In this document: positions 1 to 10,664 of the stretch, one piece after another
How positions within the stretch are numbered: position 1 is the first letter of the stretch
Layout of the letters: every line of letters starts with the position of its first letter
Source of the DNA: Serinus canaria
Lineage: Eukaryota; Chordata; Aves; Passeriformes; Fringillidae
Assembly (NCBI RefSeq): GCF_022539315.1
Contig: NC_066326.1
Coordinates: forward strand, 20,228,601 to 20,292,600
Direction of reading: 5' to 3'
Length of the DNA stretch: 64,000 nt
Position numbers and translations under genes: made by a program
Notes under the pieces: model-generated
The model's database searches: none
Told to the model about the DNA's origin: nothing
The model's input: the letters and a program-made list of their open reading frames with translations, nothing else

Positions 1-3000
1 TAAATAAATAATGAATTAATAAATTAATAGATAATAAAGGGGGAAAAGGAGAAGCATGTGGTTTTAAACTAGTATAAGTCTCAATTTCTTTGTCTTACCT
101 CTGTGAATCCTTGGCTGGGATACCTGAATTGGAATTGATAATTTAGGATACAGTTGATGTGCACTAATAGGGAATGAAATTACTGATGAATCCGTGCTTT
201 ACTGGGAGCTGCTGAAGAACCACTGTTGCCCCCTCTGTTCCCAGTGCTGTCAGGTTTGGGAGCAGAGAGCCCAGGTCCATGACTGTTCCTGGTTTTCTCT
301 ACAGCTGCACCAACCTGGAGGCTCTGCAGGTTTTTGTGCAGCTGTCCTTGCCCTATGCCCCACACCCCACATTCAATGGGTGTGCTCTGTAGGGCCTAAA
401 AACCCCTTTCTGTGCACCAGAAAGGGAAAGGTTAACTCTGGGCTGAAGAAGGCTGGATGGGGAAAGCCAAGAAAACTATTCCCAGTCCAGAAAACTATCC
501 AGCAGTTTGTACTAAGGAAACACATTTGCTTTTTCTCTCACCTTATAATGGATGCTGGTATTAAGGTGACTGCATTGCAAACCCTGTCCAGATAATTTGG
601 GCAGGGATCATGCTAACTCTAATAAACAGTACTTGGGGCCCAAAGTGGTGCAAAACATTTGTAAAGAGATTTTTTTGGCTAGGTTCCTGCAATTTGGAGG
701 CCATAGAACACAACCATTTGGGCTGCAATCTAAGAAGCATGAATTTAACATAGAGATTGTATTTCCCAAATGTTGGAGTACTCTTGCTGGAAAATGCAGC
801 CTTCAGTTGGCCTCCTTTAAGATTTTAAGTTTAGACAATACGAGCCTTGAAAATCTATAGATGTGTGTCAGAAAATACAGAAATTGTGGTTGAGGCTGAG
901 CACAAAGCAGAATGATGGGCAGTTTAGCTGGTGTAAATTTATGGCTGGAACAATTTACATTGAGAATAAACAGTTTAATGGATAGCTGGAAGGATTAAAG
1001 GATGCTCAATCCATCAGATTAAACATGTCTTCTGGCTGGTGGCTGGTGCCATTATCTCCCTGGGAAATGAACATTCTTTCAGAGATGTGTTTGCTGTATC
1101 TAATGCCCTAATTGTGTCACTGATACCCTGGCCCTGCAGAGCTGGGGGCAGAGCTTCCCTGGGCTGCACTGGGTCAGAGCTTTCTCTGTTAGCTCCTGCT
1201 GGGTGAAGCCCTGGGGGCTCAGCTGCCTGCAGCATTTCCCTCTGCAGGCAGAGCAGCCCTGGCACACCGGGGACTGGCTCTGGGGCTCTCCATGCTGCCC
1301 TCTTTGCAGCTCTCCATCCCACTCGTGCCGCAGCTGCCAGGCAGTTTCACCATCAGTGAGTGCTGCGCTCACTTCTCCTCTGAGATTGGGTACCCGGCGA
1401 AGGAAAAGCAGTGCTGCTTTGGAGAGAAGACAGGAAGAGCCATTTTCTGTGGATCATAACTAGTGAGGTGGCCCTTAATTTCCTCCCCTGTGGTTCCAAT
1501 TTACCCAGTTCAGAAACAGAAAGGTCGATTATTTTAATTTTTAAATATTTATCATTTTTTTAAACCATCAGTCTGCAGATTTTAATTCTTTCATTAGCTG
1601 ACCCAATGCAAGAAGAATCTTTTTCTTTTTCCTAGATAAGAAAATATTCATGGACTGTTTTGGTTTTTTTTTGAAATTTTATACAGTTTGAAGAAATAGG
1701 GCACAGTTTGAAGAAAATACACTTTAAATATTTAGTTTAAAATTTTAATATATTTTAATATAAAGCAAAAGTTTGATTCTTTGCTCTGAAGACTGTGTTT
1801 TTCATTAAAAAAATGGTCTGTGTCTATATAGAAAGACACAGCAAGCCTAGCAAGGTGCAGGATGATCCCTCTGCTAAATGTTTGAAAATGAGACAATAAC
1901 CCCAGTTTGAGAGGGGAAAGGAGCCACATTACAGATCTATGGGCAAAGGATGGAAGCATTAACTTAGATTAGAAAAAAAATTTCCTGAGGTGAAAGAGGT
2001 GAAGAGATAATATTAGGTGAAGAGATAATATTTAGAATAGCCTTTTCACATGAAATGTGGAAAGTGGATAATAATGTGTAAAGAGAAAAAAAGGAGACAA
2101 AAATTTTACTTCTGAGAAGTGGAGGAGTAGGAAGAGACAAGGTGAGTGGGGCAGGCTGGAGGTATGTAATGAGAAGTTGTAGAAACAAGGTGAGATGTCT
2201 GAAGCTTGACATTTTATAATGGAAAGTCCAGCAGTCACAACTAAAATAAATTATGGACACAAGAGCAGCACATGAGATGTTTCATGGAAGTGGTATGCTC
2301 AAGTAAAAACAGTTCCCTTCTGAATATTTTTTCCTTTTTTTTTTAGAGGTTTATATATTATACTGTAGCTGATTTTACTTCAATATTTTGAAACTTAAAC
2401 AAGGGTAATTCTGTGGTAGTAATTTTATCTTTCATAGGTGTCATGCTATTGACCAGCTTAAATATCAAATGGAGCACTGGGGACAAAAAGCTAATTATGA
2501 ACCTACAAGTCCAGAAATTTACTGAAAGATCCATTTATTACAAGAGCCTGTTTATGCATTATGACAAATCTAAGTTAGGTTTTACAGCTGTACATGTGCA
2601 CTGTGGATATTCAAGTTTTCAGTGTGTGACTGTTATAATAAAAGGCATGAATAATGTGAGTGGTAACTCTTCTCAGTGGGAGGAGTGCTGCTCATTTTGG
2701 TCTCCAAATGTAGCCCAGTTTTTGGAATGATGAGGACTCCACTGAAGCCGTGGTTCCTCAGAATTCATGCTCCAGCCTGGCAGGAGCAGGGTTTCACCTG
2801 TGTGAGCAGTGTTTCCCTGTGGGCTCAGTGCTTCCAGCTTCATCCTACCCAAAGGGATGAAAATCCAGTGGGTTCTGACACATCACTGGTTCCTCTCCCT
2901 CCCCACTCAGTGCTGAACACAGGAACCATTTTTGTGCCCTGTCTGCCCTGTCTGGCTCCCAGCAGCAGCACAGTAACAGCAGATTGAACAGTGCCCAGTG

Positions 3001-4540
3001 AGCCACCAGGATCCATCCCCAGCTCTTGGACTATCTCCCCTGGCCTTCATCTCTGTGCGCTTCACAGAGACAGACTGGAGGGAGGGCTGCTTCCAGCACA
3101 AACCTCAGTCACTCCTCTGGAATCTGCACATTTTTGTTTCTATATGAGATGCAATTTAATCATTAAGGGAATTTTTTTAGCGCCAGTGCAGCATACCTTC
3201 CTAGGAGGAAGTTGACCCCAATTTTGTAAGCGGGTGTTTGTGAAGTCAAAGGTGGACTCTTAAACAGACTTAGAAGCTGGGCCAGCAGCATAATGCCCAA
3301 CCTGGCACACACAGGAGAAATTATCCACGATTAAAGACTTTCTGATTAATATGGCTTATGTGCCAAAACTGCACATGCAGCGTATGATCTCAATTAGAGT
3401 GAAACCTAATTCTTCAAGGCTAAGCTCCAGATTCATTCTGTAATTTCTTCTTTGTTTAACTTGGACATTTTCTGACAAGAGGATCTAAAAGAAATGTGGT
3501 GGAAGGGCACAGGACCCCCCTACCATTATAAATTGCAGTTCTGTAGAAAATATCTTCCATGGTGCTGGTCTGAATAACTTGACTATTTAATTTTTAGAAG
3601 GGTTGTTGTGCATTCCTCTAAGGCACTGCCATTTAGTGCTGCTAATGGAACTGTAACAGTTTTTGGGAAAGAATGAATACTCGTGTGCAGGTTTTCTACT
3701 GAAAAAGGAACTCCTGCCAAAGAAAACTGCTGGAAGGTGGAAAGGAATAAGTATATAATCACGCCACTGTCATTACCTCTGATATTAAGAAAGTAGGAAA
3801 TGTCAAAGGCCTGTAAGAAAAATAAGTTCAGGTTTAATGAGTCTGCTGGAGAGGAATTATTAACATTAATCATTTAGCTAGTGGACTAACATAGCTGGCA
3901 TCAATAGAATAACTTTTTCCATCCTGCTTTAATACACAGAAGTTGCTCCAGCTTGTTTCTGAGACTTTTTTTTTTACTGCTAATCTCAAAACATCCTGTA
4001 AACACAGCCTCCAATCTACCAGTATCTCTTCATTGCAAGCGTTCTCTCCCAAACTCATCTGAGTGCTGCTCAGAGGGAGTTCAGGCTCCCCTTGTGTGGG
4101 AGCTGGGGGGTCCCAGGCCCAGGGCAATGGCTGTGGGAGGATTTTGGAAGCTCCCAGGGGAGCAGGCACACAGCCCTACTTGCTGTGTGCCAGGTAAATC
4201 CCTGAGCTTGCATGGAGGAGCAGGGCCAGACTCAGAGCTGCTGCTCTAGCCCAGAGGGAAACGGCCTTGGGCTTTTTTTTTTATGAATTGCTAAACTTTG
4301 GTCTAGGAATCTTGAGAAAAGGGTCCTTTTTCAAGGAAAAGAGACAGGGACATCACATAATGTCAAATGCCGATCCAGATCTGATCTTGCTTTTCTGGGT
4401 CTCCTCAGTAAGTCTGGCTCTCTCACCCCCTCAAACCAAGCTCTAGGGCTGGGTTGGAGTCAGGACCGTGGCCCTTCTGGGGTGGAAGGCTTGGTCTTGG
4501 AAGGAAGCTTTGCAAATCTTACAATGCATAAAGCAAGAGA
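1..4540. other. Unique, gene-free sequence
   Basis: No gene or recognisable transposon is visible. The first 40 bases are a TAAA-rich low-complexity run. Bases 1120-1420 form a GC-richer patch with a small 10-bp hairpin (arms 1223-1232 and 1242-1251), but its open frames resemble no family. A purine-rich stretch spans about 1960-2260. Bases 3225-3480 are AT-rich, non-repetitive and carry several ATTA homeodomain cores, so they could be conserved non-coding DNA, though only alignment could show that. The open frames here are under 135 codons on either strand and look like chance. Confidence 0.55.
1997..2032. repeat. 18-bp perfect tandem duplication
   Basis: The unit AGGTGAAGAGATAATATT occurs twice head to tail without a mismatch. 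It lies in a purine-rich stretch. It is most simply a recent replication-slippage duplication. Confidence 0.9.
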
Positions 4541-4618
4541 TTTAGAACTGCTTTGTATGGATATGCCATTAAAAAATACATATTTTTTAATGGCATATCC
4601 ATACAAAGCAGTTCTAAA
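4541..4618. repeat. 38-bp perfect palindrome with 2-nt spacer
   Basis: Bases 4541-4578 are an exact reverse complement of 4581-4618, separated only by CA at 4579-4580. The outer part of each arm is ordinary mixed sequence (left arm begins TTTAGAACTGCTTTGTATGG) and the inner part is AAAAAATA/TATTTTTT. Pairing stops at once outside the arms (4540 A against 4619 A). A 2-nt loop is too small for a microRNA precursor. Such structures arise by fold-back template switching during replication, or as an assembly or library artefact. Confidence 0.95.
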
Positions 4619-4720
4619 AAAATACATATTTTTTTAAAAATACATAAAAAATTAAAAATAAAAAATAATATAAAATACATATTTTAAAAAATATTAAAAA
4701 ATACATATTTTTTATGGATT
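4616..4720. repeat. AT-rich array of the palindrome's centre
   Basis: The 18-mer AAAAAATACATATTTTTT at the centre of the palindrome (4571-4588) recurs exactly at 4617-4634 and 4696-4713, with a shorter copy at 4672-4685. The spacers are A- and T-rich. Each copy is itself nearly self-complementary, so the whole 4541-4720 stretch can fold on itself. The array may have formed from the palindrome centre by slippage, or it may have seeded the palindrome. Confidence 0.8.
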
Positions 4721-4724
4721 CTTC

Positions 4725-7700
4725 TGTGTTAGAGCAGGAGAAAGTGGTGTTTGTAAACCACAGTAAGGCAAATACTGAAGAGGTGGTAACTTCAAAGTCT
4801 GGAAGAGGTTGTAGCTTCAGTTGAGTTGGGGGGGCTGTATCTTTTTTTAAAGAGGTATTAGTTGATTTATAAAGTCATACATGTTACAACATTTTATAGC
4901 ATCCATATTCCTTTTTTTAAATTTAAATAATTAAATAGCAGAATGTTGTGCCTGCAGACATGTGAGCAATCTTTCAAAAAGCCAATTCAGAAAATTTCTA
5001 AGTCCATATATTTTTTGAGGTGCAAGGGAACCACTGCAGTTGGGCATAATCTAAATAAAATTTTCATTTTCTTGATGCAGTTTTACATTTAATGGGATGA
5101 AACTTCAGGTGTCATCCTGGAGTCCCTTCTAGCAGCAGACAAACCAACGTTGTGCCGTTGCCCAGAGTGGCTCAAGGATGGCATTCTGCTGTTTGTCAGG
5201 AACGAAAGAGAAGGAAAAGTGGCAAAAATGACCCATTTTGCTGCTGCTCCTGGGGCCGGCAGGTGACAGGTGAAGTTCAGTGCTGCTGCTCAGGGCCAGG
5301 AGGAGCTGTCTGCCTCTTCTGCTGTAGGGAAAATTCCACACTGGAGTGTCTCTGTCTCTTCCCTTGACTGGCTCGCAGCGGCTTCAGCGGCACGGCCAGC
5401 AGAGACAGGATTTGCACAGAGCCCTTCTCCTGCAGGGCTGGGGGAGCACATCCCCTCCTGGGAGCACAATCACCCTCGTGGCTTCTGCGTGGCTGGGGCA
5501 GACATTTGCCGTGAAATGGAATCCGTATGCTGGGCTGACCCTTAATGAAACCCTTTCTCTAATTGCTGCATTAGGCTTGCTATTTCCTAGTCACTGTTTA
5601 TGCTTTTAAATCTAGAATATATTCCAAATTAGGTATGTTTGAATGACAGCATTCTGATCTAATTATAGACTTTATCATTGATTAGGCCAGACAATCCAAA
5701 CTTAAGCTCTGCTGGAATGGCTTCATGAATAAAAGGCAAAAATGAGGTTCTTATTCTAATAAAGTAAAGCTATATAAAAATATTCCATTTAATAAATTAG
5801 AGCTTCTGACTCTGTAATTCTGCAAAATAGTAGCAGTGTTTTCTAGACCATGACCAGGTAATAATTTTCTAGCTAGCTATTTTTTTCTTCAAATTCTTGA
5901 TTCATTATGTAATTTAGTTTTTAATATCCTTTTATTCTTTGCTTCCAGTTGTTCAGCATGCTCAAAATAAAAATGAATACAGTTAGCATTGCTGTGTTTT
6001 TATAGGGATTGTTTAGAAATGTGTTTTATAGCAGGATTTGTTTAGAAATGTGCTCAATTTCATACAGTTAACACAGGAAAGGAGCAATGGGCAGATGAAG
6101 CTGAGGGAGTGTAAACAGAGCAAACTTGTCAGATCCTGCAGTGTTCACAGCTCTGCAGTGTGGTGATGTCAGGATTGCAACAAGGGAAGTTCAGAAAGAG
6201 AGGGGCAAATGTGATCCAGGCAAAGAGAGTGATTGTGTAAGGCACAGACCTGGAAAAACGGAGAGAAAACAAAAGGCCTGGGCAAGGGATGGAAATGCTG
6301 GACAAGTCTCTGTGATAAGCTCAACCAGGAGAAGTTACCAATGCTAACCAGAAGAACTGTGATGACATAATTGCTTCTATAAAGAGTTTATAGTGCCACA
6401 GCAAAATAATTAATTAATGTGTTTGTGGTACAGGAATGCCTTGTAATGCCTTGTCCTCAGGGACAACACTGGGCAGTTCAAGAAGACAAAATTTTCCTAT
6501 TAACCCCCAGACTTCCTAACAGAGAGACTTCCCAGAGAGTTTGGACTGCCCCTTTGTCCAAGGAAAGTGGAGGTAGGACAGGACATGGGAGTAGCTCTCA
6601 CCATAGAGATCAAAGTCACTGCCAGAAACCTGGGTAACACTTTCTCAGTGTCTTTGTGCTGGTGCAGACTGGGGGTAATTGACTGGAGATCATTTCAGAG
6701 CAGCTGCAGGTTCTTAAGAAGGCCAATGCAATACGTATAATTTTATAAGCCTGATGTTGCCATACTCTCACTTGCGGTAGAGCTCTGCACAGCAATTACA
6801 GCACAGTTTAATTTACAAATCATTATTGCATTTAGCTATTACCAGTACAAAGTAGTTGCTTTCTCTGTGCAATTGAAGCCTAATTTTCATGCCAACTGAA
6901 ACTCTCAGGCATCAGGTAACACTTTATTTTATAAGGAAAAAATAACCATTTATTTAAATTATAAAATCTGTGTATTTACAGAGTGGCTGGTTTTGCTCTT
7001 CAGGCTTCACAGCAATTACATTGGAAGCTGTTTCTGAGAATCTGGGCTCTTATTTCTGTAAAAATAAGTTATCAGCAATTGCTTCCTATGCTTGCATAAT
7101 TGCTTGAAGAATTGTACTCTACGAAGAGAAGGCAATTACCTTTTAATGCTGCCTAATAATTCTGGTAGTTTGTTACTCCACAAAGAGCGCAGGGGCTGTA
7201 AAAGCTGTGGAACTTGGATGCTGAGGCAATAACCTGGAACAGTTCCTTGTGCTGCTGGTGAGAATGTGTTTGCACCTCGTGAGACAAAGGGCATTCAGAG
7301 TTAATTTGGGGTTTAAGTTGAAGGAAAGAACCTTCAGTCCTGGGGACACAGAAGGCAGCTGACTGGAGTTTATTTGGAGAGGCTTTTACCTGGATCACAG
7401 GCCAGTGGAACCCTCTCCTCTGTGCGCAATCCCACCCCGGGTGTGGGTTCCACGGTTCCCTTCCTGCCAGGGACTCGGTGCCCATTTCACACGTGGGGAC
7501 TCCCCCACAGAACTGCCGGAATTTTGCTGGATACATTGGCATCCCCTTTTCATTCCTTCCTTAGATTCCCTGGGGGAAGAGCAACAGGAGTTTTGCAGAA
7601 CTGACTGTAAGTGCCTGTCCCAAATCCACACCCTCAGTGCAGCGCTGGGAGCTGGCAGGGATGGGCAGGACTCCATGGCAGTGACAGCAATTCTTTCCCG

Positions 7701-10164
7701 AGACCTGTAGGTTTCAAACAGAATTGCCAAACAATTTTTTTTTTTCTCTTAAAAATGACTTCCTGTTTAATGTAAGGCCTGGGTTTATGTGTAGTACTCT
7801 TTGCACGCTTCACATCACAAACATTATATTGCATAAAGGACTTGCATTCTTCATGGCACAACCTAGTCTGTAGGTTTTTCATTAAATTATAAAAACACCA
7901 GACAAAGCTACCTTTTATTGAAACCTGGACTACTGAGATATGGGTGAGCTTCCAGAAAAGGAAGGTTTTTCAGTATACCTCCATTTTTTTCTGGTAGGAA
8001 TAGTTTCAGTCTTTGGAGGGGAACACAGTTTTCCTGCAGCAAGGGCTCTGAACGCCTTTATTTCTTCATGAAATTTCTACCTTCATGATCTTTTTGTTCC
8101 CAGAATGTACTCTGAGTGCAATCTGTGTGCAGCCTTGGGCTTCAGAGACTAACAAAATTTAAATCAGTTTTATACAAATAGTTTTGCTCAGAGAAGCTTG
8201 GTCTTGCTGAATAAATTCCACAGATTATAAAAAGTGTTTAATTACAGTATGTCATTAGCCCCAATATTCCTGTCAAAAATGCTCCCTTTCGAAGTACCAT
8301 ACACTCTGGGTTTTGTAGTTAGCAGAAAGACTTAACTGACTGGCACTGATTCCGTCTTTCACTGCTTTTCCCTGGACCTGTTGGATGTTCATCTGGCAGT
8401 GGCATCCACTTTTTGAACTTTTCCTATGCTTTCTTATTTTCCACAGCTACTAACTTTTAAATGTTGCTTGAAAGTTGCTTTTGGCCTTTATCTTTTATTT
8501 TCCCAGAATACGATGTCATTAATTGTTATTTTGTTCATCTTATCATTCTTCTTATGCATTTTATCTCACGTCTGTGATTCTTTGGTTTTCTTATTCCACA
8601 TGCTTTTATGCAGTAGCAAAGACTGATGGGGAAAAGATACAGGCTTGGAGGGCACATGGCTGATAAAAGAGGTGCTGAGAGTAATTAGGTATCCATGGTT
8701 TTCAACAATACCAATTTGTTAGATCTAGGATCCCCAAATTAATTTTATTCAGGCATATCTAGCAATCTCTATTTTCAATTAATTCTTTTTAGTGAATATA
8801 AGGTTGGATGGAGAGGCCTAATCAACAGTTCTAAAAGACCCTGTTAGCTGTCTCTGGACCTCTCTGATGTCTCAGATTTTAACCCTTCCTGTCCTGTTGG
8901 ATCTCCTTCAAGGATAGGACTCTTTTAGAAAGGTGCATGTCCAGCAGGCCAAGCCAGGAGAAGGAGCAGAAGTGAGCAGCATTCTAAGGAAACACCTTGT
9001 CCTAGTATTTCCTAATTATGCACATAACTTCCTAATAAAGGTAGAGAAAGAGTCTCAGCCTCCAGCAGGCTGGGTTTTTTGGGTTGGTTTTCATGGTAGC
9101 AACGTTTTCACCCATTCTCTAGGCCGTCCTTCATCATGCAGTGATTTTAAGGTAGGAATCCCACTCTAGCCCACTTTAGAGGATATTTTAGAGGGTTTTC
9201 GGGGATCCTCGTTAGCTCTGCTGTGTTTAGGGAGCACAGGCACTGCCTAGTCCCCGTGCCCTGCCCTGGGGCTGTGGATGTCTCCACCAGCAGATGGACA
9301 TCCAGTGGTGAGACCAGCCCTGCAGGGTCCTCGTGGCCATCACCTCATCCCTGGCTGCCACTGCACCCCAGTGACACTTCCATGTGCTGGACCTTCAGGT
9401 CTGATTTCAGACCAAGGACCTGGAAGCCTTTAATCCTCTCCAGATGTGGGCTGAGAACCTGGACAGCAGAAGCAAAGATGAGATGAGTGGGCACTGTTTG
9501 CTTCGCAAACACATTATAGAGTTCCTGTCACAAAGGACTGTAGGACTCCTTTCCCTGCAGTAAAAGTACTATAATCCCTAGAAATGGCCATTTATTGGAG
9601 GTATGCTCTCTACTTAAACTCCACTTACCATCTTTACAAACCCTGAACATTCTCTGGATGTTCTTGCTTGGTTCAGATTCTTGGGTAGGGACAGAATATG
9701 TGTAGGCTGCCTGTTTAAAAACAAAAAAAACAAACAAAAAAAAGAAATTACTACTATTTTGTATCTTAATCTTGCCTGTTCTGATCACCTGACTTTTGGG
9801 AAAATCATCCATCTTTTGCAACAATTGGCTGAACCCCTAGCCGTGTTGCACAGACCAGACTGTTCCATGGAGCATGGCTCTTACTGATGGCAATCAGAGA
9901 AAATCCCCTAGAAGAGAGGTGAAAAAAAGGAACCTGACAATACTCAACACCCAGGGGACATCCTGCTGAGGGCTTGGGGAGTGCAAACAATCTTCAGGGG
10001 CTGCCTTGCCTTTAGGAACATGGAACTGGTGTCAGCCATGTCCAGGTCACTCTGAAACTGTTTCTGAGAAGCTAATGCATTGTCACCAGCAGTCAGCATG
10101 GAAAAATGCCTGGGAAAAAAGTGTGGCCACATGTGTTCAGAACTCTTCAGCTGTTGTGGCGTGC
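4725..10164. other. Unique, gene-free sequence
   Basis: No gene is recognised. Bases 5100-5530 and 7370-7710 are GC-richer with overlapping short open frames on both strands, none resembling a known protein. Bases 5540-5960 and 6715-7160 are AT-rich, non-repetitive and rich in ATTA/TAAT cores, which is how conserved non-coding DNA often looks. An imperfect 29-bp duplication lies at 5997-6052 (shared GTTTAGAAATGTG). An A-rich run with C interruptions is at 9719-9748. A short inverted repeat, GTTTGC-TTC-GCAAAC, sits near 9497-9511. Confidence 0.55.
5997..6052. repeat. Imperfect 29-bp tandem duplication
   Basis: Two adjacent segments share TTTTATAG and then GTTTAGAAATGTG (6011-6023 and 6040-6052), with a 2-bp length difference between them. 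It is a simple local duplication with no sign of function. Confidence 0.75.
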
Positions 10165-10664
10165 TGTCATAGTTTGTCTCAGGTATCCCGGTCCTTCCCA
10201 GGTGCCAATCACCTTTCCTCCCCCCACCCTGACCCCTGCTGAGTGCTGTCTGTCAGTCCTGGCATTCCAGAAGGGCATCGAGTGATTGGCAGAGTTCAAA
10301 AGATGCCCTGCATCCCTGGGGGGCCATTGGCCCACCCAGGTGTCCCTCGCACCTGAGACCTGCCCACCCTGCACCTGGTTGGTGGGATCCCTACCCCTTC
10401 CCTCCCCCTCGCCCTGGGGTTAAAAGAGCCAGCGACCACGCGGTTTGGATGGTTCTGTTAGAGCTGTTGCAGGATTCAGAAGCTTGCAGGTCAGAATAAA
10501 GCTCTGGATTGAAACCCTCTGGCAGTACCTGACTCCTTTTCCTTCACCTCGCCTTAAAGCATCTGCGCAGAGGTAAAACCAGAGCTCTGCATGTCTGGAC
10601 TTGGCTCTGGCGCTAGCTGCAGCACCCAGCATAGCCAGAGGTGTCCTAAAGTGAAAACACCACA
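10165..10664 (+). mobile_element. Probable solo LTR of an endogenous retrovirus
   Basis: This roughly 500-bp GC-richer block begins TGTCATAGTT, a start typical of avian endogenous-retrovirus LTRs, and ends ACACCACA, giving the expected TG...CA termini. Inside are a TATA-like TTAAAAG at 10420-10426 and an AATAAA polyadenylation signal at 10495-10500, in the right order and spacing for U3, R and U5. No gag, pol or env-like frame adjoins it, so it is a solo LTR left by recombination or a fragment. The bases just outside (CGTGC before, GTTGT after) show no clear target-site duplication, so the ends may be a few bases off. Overall likeness to passerine LTRs is from memory; the family is not assigned. 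Confidence 0.6.

Noticed and set aside
194..595. Possible exon with acceptor-like TTTTCTCTACAG near 292-303
   Set aside because: The 133-codon frame has no recognisable domain, and a single splice-like string is expected by chance.
4541..4618. microRNA precursor
   Set aside because: The stem is perfect and the loop only 2 nt, unlike a Dicer-processed precursor.
8426..8626. Hydrophobic 66-codon frame suggesting a small membrane protein
   Set aside because: T-rich DNA encodes Phe/Leu/Ile by default; there is no context or conservation evidence.
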